64,000 nucleotides of DNA from Bog-473 sp963836605 (GCA_963836605.1 CAWIKB010000008.1:372001-436000), one strand, 5' to 3'; shown: positions 17,613-26,006, numbered from the stretch's first letter. Notes: generated by a model from the sequence alone, not told the origin. Translations and numbers: made by a program.

Positions 17613-18292
17613 GCGGTGTCTCGCCGGGTTCGTCACGCAGGCGACCGGGACTGCTGTTTGATGTCGACGGAACGCTCTTCGACACCAACTATTTGCACAC
17701 CTTGGCCTGGTCACGTGCATTTACCGATGCCGGTGAATGGGTTCCGATGAATGCCATTCATCGGCTCGTTGGCATGGGAAGCGATCAACTCGTGGTTGAG
17801 CTCTTGGGCCGCGAGAGCCCTGGCGCCGCGGCTGCACGACCCCGCCGTTACGAAGAACTCATCGACGAAGCCCGGCCGTTTCCCGGGGCAGCCGGGCTCT
17901 TGCGGCACGCCCACGAGAAGGGTCTCGCCATCGTCATAGCCACTTCGGCTGCTTCTAGCGAGCTAGAAACGCTGCTCGACAAGCTCGGTGCCGACGAGGT
18001 CATTGACGCAACGACGAGCGAGGATGACATCGCCGAACCCAAACCGGCACCTGAGGTGTTTGAGAAGGCCATGAGGTCAGGCTCAATCGATCCGAAACGA
18101 GCCTTGGCCATCGGGGACAGCGTGTGGGATGTCCAAGGTGCGCGGGCAGCTGGACTGGCTTGCATCGCGGTCGAGTCCGGCGGCTATAGCCAACATGAAC
18201 TGGCCGAAGCGGGCGCTCTTCACGTATACCGAGACGTACAGGAGATTCTGAATCAGTTTCACACGAGCCCTCTCGCTGTTCTGCTGCACTGA
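17597..18292 (+). CDS. HAD family hydrolase (phosphatase)
   Basis: A 231-residue HAD-superfamily phosphatase with all four motifs: I LLFDVDGTLFDT (nucleophile Asp), II IATSAAS, III the Lys in EPKPAPEVF, IV IGDSVWDVQGARAAG. The cap lies between motifs I and II, as in phosphoglycolate-phosphatase and beta-phosphoglucomutase-like members. The substrate is unknown. The ATG at 17597 lies inside the shifted tail of the hemerythrin frame; if that frame ends at 17494 the two genes do not overlap. Confidence 0.88.
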   Translation: MDDEVSGVSPGSSRRRPGLLFDVDGTLFDTNYLHTLAWSRAFTDAGEWVPMNAIHRLVGMGSDQLVVELLGRESPGAAAARPRRYEELIDEARPFPGAAGLLRHAHEKGLAIVIATSAASSELETLLDKLGADEVIDATTSEDDIAEPKPAPEVFEKAMRSGSIDPKRALAIGDSVWDVQGARAAGLACIAVESGGYSQHELAEAGALHVYRDVQEILNQFHTSPLAVLLH

Positions 18293-18393
18293 GCGAGTAC
18301 CTACGATGCCATCTTCCTCGTGCCTGCCCGTTGGTTTTCACCCTGGTAGTCCTGCATACTGTTTTTCCGTACGGCACAATTGAGTGGAGAAGA

Positions 18394-18600
18394 GTGGTAA
18401 CGAAGTTCGGCTACACGATGACGTGCGAACAGAGCGGGCCGAAGGAGCTGGTGACTGATGTGCGAGCCGCTGAGTCGGTCGGCTTCGATTTTGCGGTGAT
18501 CTCCGATCACTACTTTCCTTGCTCGACTCAATGGGGCATTCGCCCTACGCCTGGTCGGTCCTGGGGGCGGCCGCCCCGGGTAACGGAGAGAATCGAGAGG
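18394..18600 (+). pseudogene. Remnant of an F420-type luciferase-like oxidoreductase
   Basis: From the GTG at 18394 the frame reads TKFGYTMTCEQSGPKELV and continues to FDFAVISDHYFP, the N-terminus of TIGR03557-type luciferase-like oxidoreductases that use coenzyme F420. At about 18520 one G is missing (TTGCTC for an expected TTGGCTC) and the expected LDSMGHSPYAWSVLGAA continues in another frame. Near 18577 it returns to the first frame with VTERIE. Homology then stops at about 18600, so at most about 70 of the roughly 320 residues remain. I judge this a decayed gene fragment. Confidence 0.75.
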
Positions 18601-18766
18601 GCCGAGATCTGTCAGGCTGTTGGATCGATCTCGAAGAACTGACAAGTGCAGCAGATATGGACGACAGGGCAAGTGTCGTGGAGCAAATGGTGGTCCGCCT
18701 GGGCCCATTCAGGGAGGTTCGGGTGGTATGGCTCTCCGAACGCCCGTATAGGCGGTCTGGCACGTT

Positions 18767-19165
18767 TCAGAAAATGCGTTCGGCCCAGACGTCCGCCCAC
18801 ACCTCTTTGCCATTGCCATCGATTGATTCGACGCCCCACGACCGGGCGAGCCCTTCGACAATGTTCAGGCCACGGCCACTCCATGCTGCCGGATTCAGTG
18901 CGGCCTTGCTCGGCAATCGTGGGTTCCCATCTCGTACCCCGATTCGAACGGAATCGGCTCTCTCCAAAAGCTCCACCGTAAATTGGCTCCGTCCGTGTAC
19001 AACTGCGTTCAGGGCTAGTTCGCTCACCACGACCGCTATGAGCGTCGGATCCACACCCCAGTTCGCAACACCATCAGCTGCATAGAGGCGGGCCCGACGT
19101 ACTTCAGTCAGAAGCGGTTCGAACTTCTGACATGCCCGGTTCTGAAATGGGTGAGATTGCTCCAC
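18767..19165 (-). CDS. Anti-sigma-type ATP-binding protein (HATPase_c_2)
   Basis: A 132-residue protein with the GHKL ATPase fold as in RsbW/SpoIIAB. The N box is VVSELALNAVVHG, the G1 box RDGNPRLPS, the G2 box GRGLNIVEGLARSWG. Stand-alone proteins of this kind in actinobacteria act as anti-sigma factors or serine kinases on anti-anti-sigma (STAS) partners. No STAS or sigma gene is next to it, so the target is unknown. A sigma-B-like promoter lies 6 kb upstream at CsbD, but a link is speculation. Confidence 0.85.
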   Translation of the reverse strand: MEQSHPFQNRACQKFEPLLTEVRRARLYAADGVANWGVDPTLIAVVVSELALNAVVHGRSQFTVELLERADSVRIGVRDGNPRLPSKAALNPAAWSGRGLNIVEGLARSWGVESIDGNGKEVWADVWAERIF

Positions 19166-19580
19166 GTATAGTGCCGCCTGAGTATGCGTTTCAACGGTGG
19201 CTCTACCCCAATCACTGAAGATGTAATCAACAAATCGAGAATCAATTGGGATTTGGAAAGCCTTTGAGTTCGTGGCTAGATCTCTAGGCGAGCCCGTGCG
19301 GCAGTCCGGTCGAGGTCGAATCCAAGGTGACGCGCCGAAGCACTTGCTGCGAAGTCAACTCCCAGCGGTTGGGCCAGGGATTGTCAGCCTATTGTCCCTT
19401 CTTGTCAGTCGACTCCATGCTGCTAAGCGGTTCTTACCCGTTGTCGTGAATTTGCTGCGCGGCCCGGGCCTGGGCGTCCAGCCGTCGGATCGTTGGCGAA
19501 AACGTCTCAGCGTACGGCCGGTCGTAGTTTGCCCCACGAGCGTGGGTGTGGGCACCGGCGGTTACGGGTAAGAGGGTGAA
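19166..19580. other. Intergenic, no gene seen
   Basis: About 415 bases between two divergent genes. Short frames on both strands have no recognisable likeness. GAGGG at 19573-19577 is the ribosome-binding site of the next gene. The relatively AT-rich stretch near 19200-19270 could hold promoters, but no clear -35/-10 pair stands out. Confidence 0.45.
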
Positions 19581-20039
19581 ATGACACCTTCGGCAAATGC
19601 CAGCCATGAGGATCGCGGCGGAATCGACCGGGATCAGTTCCTGCAACTTCTCAACAAGGATCTGGGTTCCGAGTATCAGTCGATTGTCCAGTACACCAAC
19701 CACATTGCCACCATCACCGGGGCGGAATTCTTGAGCATCATCGACGAGCTAAAAGTTCACTTGGGTCAAGAATTGACCCACGCCCAAATCCTGGCCACAC
19801 AGATCTCATTTTTGGGTGGCGAACCCACCACGGTCGTACCCGAAATTGAGCGGGCCAGCGACAGTCGGGTGGCCCTCAAGGAGGACCTGGCGCTGGAAAC
19901 CGATCAGTTGCAGCGCTATCGACAGCGTTTTGCCCAGGCCAATGATTTGGGATTGGCCGACGTGGCCGAGGCCCTCCGACCTCTGTTGGAGCAGACTCAG
20001 GAGCACGTGCAGGATCTCCGCACTGCCCTTGGTCAATAG
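19581..20039 (+). CDS. Ferritin-like (bacterioferritin-type) protein
   Basis: A 152-residue four-helix-bundle protein. Ligand motifs of a diiron ferritin are spaced along it: LGSEYQSIVQYTNH (helix A), GQELTHAQILA (helix B, E-x-x-H), ALETDQLQRYRQR (helix C) and LEQTQEHVQDL (helix D). There is no signal peptide, so unlike the pair at 24-26 kb it is cytosolic. It probably stores or oxidises iron. The ATG at 19581 follows GAGGGTG. No conserved heme Met is obvious, so a bacterioferritin name would be an over-call. Confidence 0.85.
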   Translation: MTPSANASHEDRGGIDRDQFLQLLNKDLGSEYQSIVQYTNHIATITGAEFLSIIDELKVHLGQELTHAQILATQISFLGGEPTTVVPEIERASDSRVALKEDLALETDQLQRYRQRFAQANDLGLADVAEALRPLLEQTQEHVQDLRTALGQ

Positions 20040-20141
20040 GTGCGTGACCGTCGGCCCTGGCCGTTCTGGACGCTGAACGAGAGAGTGCAGGTCCATGGCG
20101 GCCCGAGTTGGCCGCTCCGGTTTGGCCAAACCATGCAGTAC

Positions 20142-20357
20142 CTATGAACCGACACCCTCTTCGCTGATGATCTGCACGTCCGCTGCAAATTGCTCCGTGG
20201 CCATTGATTCGATCTGCTCGATGTCGGCGTCGGTCAGGATGCCCTTGTCCTTGAGGTTGGACACAAGCGCTTTGACCAGGGCGTGGGCACTGATTCCCTC
20301 GCCCAGTGAAAGCGTCAGCTCCTCGCGCGTCATTCCCTCATTTGCAATATCTGCCAT
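20142..20357 (-). CDS. Small hypothetical protein
   Basis: A 71-residue acidic protein, mostly helical by eye: MADIANEGMTREELTLSLGE, then ALVKALVSNLKDKGILTDAD. It has normal codon and amino-acid balance and a plain ATG start, so I think it is real. I do not recognise a family. It converges with the ferritin-like gene. Confidence 0.6.
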   Translation of the reverse strand: MADIANEGMTREELTLSLGEGISAHALVKALVSNLKDKGILTDADIEQIESMATEQFAADVQIISEEGVGS

Positions 20358-20563
20358 CGAGCGAGACTACGCCACACCCGAAGCTCCGGCTCGACCCAGT
20401 GACTGCCTGATAAAGCGTGGAAACAACTGGGCACGCCTCACGACCACGAATGCCGGCCGACCGACGTTTATCCTGGCCTGATGCACTGACTTGGCCGTGG
20501 CCTCACGGGCGTAGGAATTAGCATGGCGGCCTCCAAGCTGGTGGACGTGCTGGCCTAACAGAG

Positions 20564-20591
20564 TGAACCGCCCTGGGTCTGATGGAGGCTC
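20564..20591 (+). repeat. IS3 terminal inverted repeat, orfB side
   Basis: Begins TGAACCGCCCTGGGT and matches the reverse complement of 21848-21875 in 25 of 28 positions. Confidence 0.85.
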
Positions 20592-20603
20592 GGTGGTTAG
20601 GTT

Positions 20604-21492
20604 TTACGCAGCCGAGTTGGCCTCACCCAAGCGACGGTAGTAGTTCTCCTCGTGCTCTGCCGGCGGGACGTAGCCACAGGCCTCGTGCAGTCGACGCTCG
20701 TTCCACCATTGGACCCAGGCCGCTGTGGCCAGCTCGAGTTGCTCCATCGTCTTCCACGGTCCTCGGCGATGGATCAGTTCGGTCTTGTAGAGCCCGTTGA
20801 CCGTCTCGGCGAGGGCATTGTCGAAGCTGTCGCCCTTGGAGCCAACCGAGGCGACCGCCTGTTCTTCGGCCAGCCGCTCGGTGTAGCGGATGGCCAAATA
20901 TTGACCCCCCGCGGTCGGAATGGTGCACGAGGTGGGACAGGTCGTCGTCGCGCCGGGAGAAGATGGCCATCTCGAGCGCGTCGAGGGCCAGGTCGGTGCG
21001 CAGCGACCTCGAGACCCTCCAGCCGACGATGCGCCGGGCGAAGGCGTCGGTGATGAAGCTGGTGTAGCAAAAGCCTGACCACGTCCAAACGTAGGTGATG
21101 TCGGCGAGCCACAGGCGATTGGGGGCCGCGGCGAAGAAGTGGCGGTCGACCAGGTCACCGGGCCGAGAAGCGACGTCGCCCGAGACCGTGGTGCGCTTGG
21201 CCTTGCCCCGCCGAACGCCCTGCAGTCCGAGATCGTGCATGACCCGGCCCACCTGATCCCGGCCCGCCGTCTCTCCTTCGCGCCGCAGCTGGCGCCAGAC
21301 CTGGCGCACCCCATAGACGGCGTAATCGTCCTCGTGCACCCTCTTGAAGTGTTCGCCCAGGAGGCCGTCGGAGACGGCGCGTGGACTCGGGGTCCGGGAT
21401 TCTGCGGCGTAATAGGTGGAAGGGGCGAACTGCAGGACCTGGCAGATCGGCTCGACCCCGAACTCCTCCTTGTGGCCGTCGATGTAAGCCAC
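20604..21492 (-). pseudogene. IS3 orfB transposase, frameshifted
   Basis: The DDE integrase subunit of an IS3-family transposase. It starts at GTG 21492, overlapping the orfA stop by one base (TAGTG). The N-terminal part is intact: GHKEEFGVEPICQVLQFAPS and WLADITYVWTWSGFC with the first catalytic Asp. At HHSDRGG (second Asp) a run of six C on the plus strand (20905-20910) has one base too many. The rest, GDSFDNALAETVNGLY with the catalytic Glu and YVPPAEHEENYYRR, continues in another frame to 20604. The change removes the catalytic Glu, so this copy should be inactive unless it is a sequencing error. Confidence 0.85.
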
Positions 21493-21824
21493 TACGGCTT
21501 GGGGCGGTCGAGCTCCGCCGCGAAAAAAGCAGACGCCGATTTGAGGATCGCATTGGCCCGCCGCAACTCTCGGACCTCCTTTTCCAGCTCGGCGATCCTG
21601 GCCTTGTCCTCTGTCGTGGTCCCGGGCCGGCGCCCGGTGTCGATCTCGGCCCGCTCCACCCAGTTACGCAGCGTCTGCTCACCGATGCCCAGCTGGCGAG
21701 CCACTCGTGAGATCACCCCCCAGCGCTCGCCCGACTCGGCCATGGTCTGTTCGACCATACGGACGGCCCGCTCCTTCATCTCAGGCGGGTACCGCCTCGA
21801 GGACGGGTGCTTCTTGGATTCCAT
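21492..21824 (-). CDS. IS3 orfA, DNA-binding transposase subunit
   Basis: A 110-residue IS3 orfA protein. Residues about 6-60 form the helix-turn-helix (YPPEMKERAVRMVEQTM, then RQLGIGEQTLRNWVERAE). A leucine-zipper-like coiled coil (RIAELEKEVRELRRANAIL) follows, used for dimerisation. It starts at the ATG at 21824, 51 nt inside the element end. The stop overlaps the orfB start, where IS3 elements usually make OrfAB by -1 frameshifting or couple translation. Confidence 0.9.
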   Translation of the reverse strand: MESKKHPSSRRYPPEMKERAVRMVEQTMAESGERWGVISRVARQLGIGEQTLRNWVERAEIDTGRRPGTTTEDKARIAELEKEVRELRRANAILKSASAFFAAELDRPKP

Positions 21825-21847
21825 GGCTCCCACTTTCCCAAGGTTGA

Positions 21848-21875
21848 GAGCCTCCACGAAACCCAGGGCGGTTCA
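21848..21875 (-). repeat. IS3 terminal inverted repeat, orfA side
   Basis: Ends ACCCAGGGCGGTTCA at 21861-21875, the exact inverse of the outer 15 bases at 20564-20578. It lies directly before the remaining IS1595-type coding sequence. Confidence 0.85.
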
Positions 21876-21886
21876 ATGCCGACTGC

Positions 21887-22849
21887 TTGGACTACCTGGA
21901 GTGGCTGCGTTGGCCGGCCGGGTTCGTGTGCCCGGACTGCGGATACCCCGGTGGTTGGCGACTGGGCGACGGACGGATCCGATGCGCGCTCTGCCGCTCG
22001 GCTACCTCGGTCACGGCGGGCACCATCTTCGACCGGACCCGCACACCGCTGACGGTGTGGTTCACCGCCTGCTGGCTGTTCTCCACCCAAAAGGACGGCC
22101 TCTCGGCGCAGAGCCTGCAGCGGGTACTCGAGATCAGCTCGTACCAGACGGCTTGGGCGATGCTGCACCGTCTGCGATCAGTGCTGGTGCGACCGGGGCG
22201 AGAGCGGCTCAGCGGCACGGTCGAGGTCGACGAGACGTTCATCGGCGGCGAGGAGCGGGGGTTGAGGGGTGGGCGAGCCAGAGGCAAGAAGTCCCTGGTT
22301 GATGTGGCCGTAGAGGTCCACGAGCCCAAGGGCATCGGCAGGTGCAGGATGGCCATCCTCGAAGACGCATCCGCCGACTCGCTGCACCCCTTCGTCGCCG
22401 CTCATGTCGAGCCGGGGGCCACCGTCATCACCGACGCCTGGCAGGGCTACAGCGGCCTCGACGAGCTCGGCTACGTCCGTGACCGACGCAGCCAGCGTGC
22501 GGCGCGGCTCCGCGGCGAAGATCCGAGCGGACTGCTGCCCGGCGTGCATCGGGTTGCGTCTTTGGCCAAACGGTGGCTGCTGGGCACCCACCAGGGCTCG
22601 GTCGACAGCGCCCACCTACAGAGCTACCTCGACGAGTTCGTGTTCCGTTTCAACCGGCGGACCTCGCGCAGCCGGGGCCTCGTCTTCCACCGCGTTCTCG
22701 AACTCGCCGTTGGCCACGAACCCGTCCGCTACCACGACCTCATCGTCAACCCACAGTCCAAGGAGCACCCTCCCGCTGGGCGAGCCGGCTGGGGTCACCC
22801 GCGCACCCTCGAGCGCTCGCCGGCCAACCGCCCGTGGCGAGCAGCCTGA
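21887..22849 (+). CDS. IS1595-type (ISXO2-like) transposase, 5' end clipped
   Basis: About 320 residues of an ISXO2-like transposase. A zinc-binding domain comes first (CPDCGYPGGW...IRCALC), then helix-turn-helix sequence (FSTQKDGLSAQSLQRVLE), then the catalytic core with VEVDETFIGGEERG and VITDAWQGYSGL and the closing LDEFVFRFNRR. Homology in the frame begins right at the IS3 end (ADCLDYLEWLRWP). The first 15-20 residues and the native start are missing, and the TTG at 21887 is only a nominal start. The left end of the element was not found beyond the IS3 copy, so it is probably immobile. Confidence 0.8.
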   Translation: MDYLEWLRWPAGFVCPDCGYPGGWRLGDGRIRCALCRSATSVTAGTIFDRTRTPLTVWFTACWLFSTQKDGLSAQSLQRVLEISSYQTAWAMLHRLRSVLVRPGRERLSGTVEVDETFIGGEERGLRGGRARGKKSLVDVAVEVHEPKGIGRCRMAILEDASADSLHPFVAAHVEPGATVITDAWQGYSGLDELGYVRDRRSQRAARLRGEDPSGLLPGVHRVASLAKRWLLGTHQGSVDSAHLQSYLDEFVFRFNRRTSRSRGLVFHRVLELAVGHEPVRYHDLIVNPQSKEHPPAGRAGWGHPRTLERSPANRPWRAA

Positions 22850-23240
22850 CCTTTGCAGGTCCGGTCAAGTGGATACCCCGTAGAGGCCTTATCGGCGACC
22901 CCGTCGGCTCTGAGAATATGAGAGAGTTCACTCGCCTTTGATGTTGGCCTCCAGTGCGTCAAGACGATCAGCCAGATCTTTCAGACCGCCTTCGGGATGA
23001 GTTTCAAGCCGGTCGAGGATTCCACTGCGTCCTCAGTGGGCGAGCCTACGCGGGGGAGTCGGGACCGGCTTCCAGCGGGCCAAGGGTCTACGCCAAAGCG
23101 AAGCGGCCGACCGGCGGTTTCGGGCTGTAATCAATCGCTGACCCCGCGCTCGAAGATCAACCGGGTTCGGTCGTTGGTCAACTTCTGGGCGGCGCCCAAG
23201 CTTCCACAGCGGAGTCCTACAGGTCGGCAGGTAGGTCCAG
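22850..23240. other. Intergenic, possible right end of the IS1595-type element
   Basis: About 390 bases. The stretch near 22858-22880 (GGTCCGGTCAAGTGGATACC) may contain the right end of the IS1595-type element, but without the left end this cannot be confirmed. No gene is convincing in the rest. Confidence 0.4.
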
Positions 23241-23573
23241 CTACGGGTCGGGCCAAACCTCCCGACCCCGCAGCCACTCTCTCGCCTTGGCCAGGTGGCC
23301 CTCCAGTGCCGCCTTGATCATCTCGAGCCCGCAGCGGCCTTCCGGACTCAGGTCCGTGATGAGTAGGTCAGCCTCAATTCTCGCGAGCCGTGACCCTTCA
23401 GTTGCGATGTGGCGGTGCAACTCGGCCGCCTGGTCCCTCGGACTGAGGCTCTGGAACTGGAGGCCAAGATCGTCACTAAGGGCCCAGGGGTTCCCGTCGT
23501 CGAGCGCCTCAACTTCGGCCAGGGTCAGGTCTCCCACCTGCTTATGCCCTCCACATCGTCCATTTTCCTTCAT
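23241..23573 (-). CDS. Hypothetical protein
   Basis: A 110-residue acidic protein with normal composition and helical appearance, for example LSPRDQAAELHRHIATEG and LITDLSPEGRCGLEMIKAAL. The ATG start is followed directly by coding-like sequence, and the frame is intact. I recognise no family. It stands alone between the IS remains and the cupredoxin operon. Confidence 0.5.
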   Translation of the reverse strand: MKENGRCGGHKQVGDLTLAEVEALDDGNPWALSDDLGLQFQSLSPRDQAAELHRHIATEGSRLARIEADLLITDLSPEGRCGLEMIKAALEGHLAKAREWLRGREVWPDP

Positions 23574-23896
23574 GCGGCGCTCCGAGAAGTCGACCCTGGC
23601 CGTGCCTCATGGGGTTCGGAGCCGCTGGACCCGGCGGATTACCTTTGGCGCCGTCACGCAACAGATCAGCACCATCATCGCCCAGCTCATATGAATCCTG
23701 AACACCCAGCGGTGAAATCCCAGGCTCCGGCACTTGGGAACTTGTCCCCAGGTATTGGACCTCGCTGAGACAGTGCAGGCGCAGGCTTCAGCCTGGGGCT
23801 TACACGAACACTCAGGCTCCCACCCAGTTCGGTACTTCCACCGGCCTGGCCAGGTCACTGGCTCCCTGCAGTGTCCGGCCTCTCATCACGAACGGC
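23574..23896. other. Intergenic, no gene seen
   Basis: About 320 bases upstream of the hypothetical gene and downstream of the cupredoxin gene. No frame with protein-like composition and no clear hairpin terminator. Confidence 0.45.
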
Positions 23897-24274
23897 TCAA
23901 GAGACTTTGATCGTCCCCATCATGTACTGGTGGATATTGCAGATGTACTGGTAGGTACCAGCTTTCGTGGGTGCCCTAAAAGTCTTGGTCTGCATGTGGG
24001 AGATGTCGCCCGTGTTGAACCCGCCCGGGCCCGATGCCGTCAACGTGTGGGTTGCCGTATCCCTATTGGTGACGCTGATGGTGGCTCCGGGCTTGACCGT
24101 CAGATTCATTGGACTGAACATGAAGTTCGAGATGGTGATGGACGTCGCCGACGAGGAGCCCGATGAGACCGACGAACCCGGTGCGGCGGACCCTCCACCG
24201 CCCCCAAAAGCGACGACCAGCACGGCGCCAGCCAACACCAGGACGCCCAACCCGACTCTTACTCGTCGCAGCAT
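23897..24274 (-). CDS. Exported cupredoxin (type I copper protein)
   Basis: A 125-residue exported or membrane-anchored copper protein. Residues 1-24 are a signal or anchor helix (RVGLGVLVLAGAVLVVAFG), followed by a Gly/Ser linker and a cupredoxin domain from about residue 44. Ligands: His in TATHTLTA, then Cys, His and Met in YICNIHQYMMG, the C-x-x-H-x-x-x-M loop of plastocyanin-like sites. It should carry electrons or bind copper outside the cytoplasm. It is the last gene of an operon with two ferritin-like genes, 5 nt after the preceding one, and so probably under the SigK-like promoter at 26007-26033. Confidence 0.9.
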   Translation of the reverse strand: MLRRVRVGLGVLVLAGAVLVVAFGGGGGSAAPGSSVSSGSSSATSITISNFMFSPMNLTVKPGATISVTNRDTATHTLTASGPGGFNTGDISHMQTKTFRAPTKAGTYQYICNIHQYMMGTIKVS

Positions 24275-24279
24275 GCTGT

Positions 24280-25116
24280 TTACAACGCTTGGCTGGTCGG
24301 GTTGAAGGCCAGGGGGGTACCCGACGACGTTTGGGCTCCGGGGTACTCACCGAGCACGTAGTAGAGGATGGCAATGTGCTGCATCTCCACCGGCTGAATG
24401 GATGACGAGAGCCCGATCGCAGCCGAACTCTTCAACATGGACGTCTCGGCCTGGTAGGTCTGGGCGGCGACGGTTTCCAAGGTGAGGGCCAACTGGGCCA
24501 GCCCGGTGATGTTGGTGACCTTGGCGAAGTCCGCCTGAATCGTCGGCGTCAGTGGCGGATATGTCACCGTCACCTTCTTCTTGCCCGCACCGGCCAACAC
24601 GCCGTTCCAGGCCGCCGCGTGCTGGGTATGTTGACCCTTGACGGTGGTGGCGAACTGAGCCACCGCGGGAGGCACCGGGCCCAACTTTCCAGCTGTCGCT
24701 GCCGTGAGGCCGGCCGTGTAGGCAAACACGGCCAAGTTCTCGAGACTGGCCGCAACCGCGGCCACGGCCAGATCACCTTTGAGGTTCGCCGGTGGGAAGG
24801 CAGCCGCAGAGAAAGGGGACTCCGTGTTCTCCGACCTTGTAGCCCTGGTGGCCGCCGCGGCCAGTGTTGGGGTGGCGCCAACGGCAAGGAGCGCAGCACC
24901 CCCAGCGAAGGCTGCGCCGGTGCCAATCAGAAACCTCCGACGACTGTTCGTCGTGGGCAAGGGGGCCTCACCCATGCGCTCGATCATTTCGGACACTCCG
25001 GCCTCCATGGCCGACATGCCAACATCGTGGTGAAGTTGGTCGAGGTCACTGGTCATCGCAACCAGCTCAGACTCGGTGCCGGCAAAGCTCTTTGTGGACT
25101 TGGATTTCTTACTCAC
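24280..25116 (-). CDS. Tat-exported ferritin-like protein
   Basis: A 278-residue ferritin-like protein. An unusual N-terminal segment of about 57 residues precedes the twin-arginine signal SRRRFLIGTGAAFAGGAAL and the cleavage region TPTLAAAA. The mature domain has four helices with diiron-type ligands: ASLENLAVFAYTA, KGQHTQHAAAWN, LTLETVAAQTYQ and PVEMQHIAILYY. It is probably an extracytoplasmic iron or redox protein. It overlaps the upstream paralogue by 4 nt (ATGA), and the cupredoxin gene follows 5 nt later. Confidence 0.88.
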   Translation of the reverse strand: MSKKSKSTKSFAGTESELVAMTSDLDQLHHDVGMSAMEAGVSEMIERMGEAPLPTTNSRRRFLIGTGAAFAGGAALLAVGATPTLAAAATRATRSENTESPFSAAAFPPANLKGDLAVAAVAASLENLAVFAYTAGLTAATAGKLGPVPPAVAQFATTVKGQHTQHAAAWNGVLAGAGKKKVTVTYPPLTPTIQADFAKVTNITGLAQLALTLETVAAQTYQAETSMLKSSAAIGLSSSIQPVEMQHIAILYYVLGEYPGAQTSSGTPLAFNPTSQAL

Positions 25117-25973
25117 TTAACGGCTCCTTGGTTGGCCGGGGCGGCCTGGTTGGTCTTGTAAAAGGCATTGGGGAAGCCGACACTGCCGGCCGCGGCGGGC
25201 AGCATGGCGGCGGTTCCGGGGGCGAGGGAGATGAGCTGCGGCGCCCCAGCCTCCAAGAGAGCCTGGACCGCCAGCAGCACGCTGGCGTGCTGGGCCTCAA
25301 TCCCCATGATGGAGGCGAACAGAGCCTTGTTCTTGTTTGACTTGGCCAGCACGGTGTCTTTGACGTACGTCTCGGCCGCGATGTTCTCGAGCTCGAGCGC
25401 CAGCGCCACTACTTGCAGCGCTCCGGCCGAGGGGGTAGCGGCCGTGATGGACTTGACCGCCTTGTTGACCACAGGGACAAAGGCGGGATCGGACCCGTTC
25501 TGGGCCTTCCCGCCCAACTGCTTGACCGCGGCCGAAAAGGCGTCATCATGCTGCACGTGTTGGCCCATAGTGACCTGGCAGAACTTCGTCACCACCGGGT
25601 TGGCCGAAGATCCTCCGATGTAGGGCAGCGTGAGGGCCGTCTTGTAGGTGGAAATGGCCAGATTTTCAATTGAGTTGGCGGTCTGGAGGATCTGCACGTC
25701 GCTCGAGCTCGAGGCGAAGGCCGGCGAGGCGAGCAGACCGACCAGAGCCGCACCGCCGGCCGCGCCCAACAGCGTGGTCGCGCCAAGGCTGGCGCGCAGC
25801 CGGTCCTGGTGCTCGACGTGGAACGCCTGGTTCGAGATCACGTCGTCGTGATCAGATGAATGACTCACCTCGACTAACTCGTCGAGTGCTTCATGGGTCG
25901 GCCGCAGGGCATCGGCCTGCAGGTCTTGGGATTCTTCGAGCAACTCGTTGAGTGCTCTCGGATCTGACGGCAT
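25113..25973 (-). CDS. Exported ferritin-like protein, first gene of operon
   Basis: A 286-residue paralogue of the next gene. Residues 1-58 are acidic and His-rich (LLEESQDLQADALRPTHEAL), followed by an export signal LRASLGATTLLGAAGGAALV and ASPAFA. The charged part reads DRLR, not RR, so Tat use is less certain than for its partner. The ferritin-like core shows SIENLAISTYKTAL, MGQHVQHDDAFS, LELENIAAETYV and IEAQHASVLL, the expected Glu/His ligands. The ATG at 25973 follows AGGAGGTACGCA. It is the first gene behind the SigK-like promoter at 26007-26033. Confidence 0.88.
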   Translation of the reverse strand: MPSDPRALNELLEESQDLQADALRPTHEALDELVEVSHSSDHDDVISNQAFHVEHQDRLRASLGATTLLGAAGGAALVGLLASPAFASSSSDVQILQTANSIENLAISTYKTALTLPYIGGSSANPVVTKFCQVTMGQHVQHDDAFSAAVKQLGGKAQNGSDPAFVPVVNKAVKSITAATPSAGALQVVALALELENIAAETYVKDTVLAKSNKNKALFASIMGIEAQHASVLLAVQALLEAGAPQLISLAPGTAAMLPAAAGSVGFPNAFYKTNQAAPANQGAVK

Positions 25974-26006
25974 TGCGTACCTCCTGATTTGGTAACTGCA
26001 TCAACC

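Larger units (their letters stand above)
20564..21875 (-). mobile_element. IS3-family insertion sequence, complete ends, broken transposase
   Basis: A 1312-bp element with terminal inverted repeats at 20564-20591 and 21848-21875. The outer 15 bases, TGAACCGCCCTGGGT, are identical, and a second matching block TGGAGGCTC follows after a few mismatches. It carries orfA (helix-turn-helix) and orfB (DDE integrase) in the usual IS3 order on the minus strand. OrfB has a frameshift. No target-site duplication is seen (GAG left, ATG right). On the right it abuts a clipped IS1595-type transposase, which suggests insertion into, or deletion next to, that element. Confidence 0.88.

Noticed and set aside
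21492..21494. Programmed frameshift explaining the orfB break
   Set aside because: IS3 programmed frameshifts occur at the orfA/orfB junction (21492). The break is about 580 bases further on, inside the catalytic domain.
20561..21878. Target-site duplication around the IS3 element
   Set aside because: The three flanking bases are GAG on the left and ATG on the right, and longer flanks do not match either.
21139..22302. 387-codon plus-strand frame across both insertion sequences
   Set aside because: It is antisense to the IS3 transposase and out of frame with the IS1595-type transposase, both of which have clear motifs.
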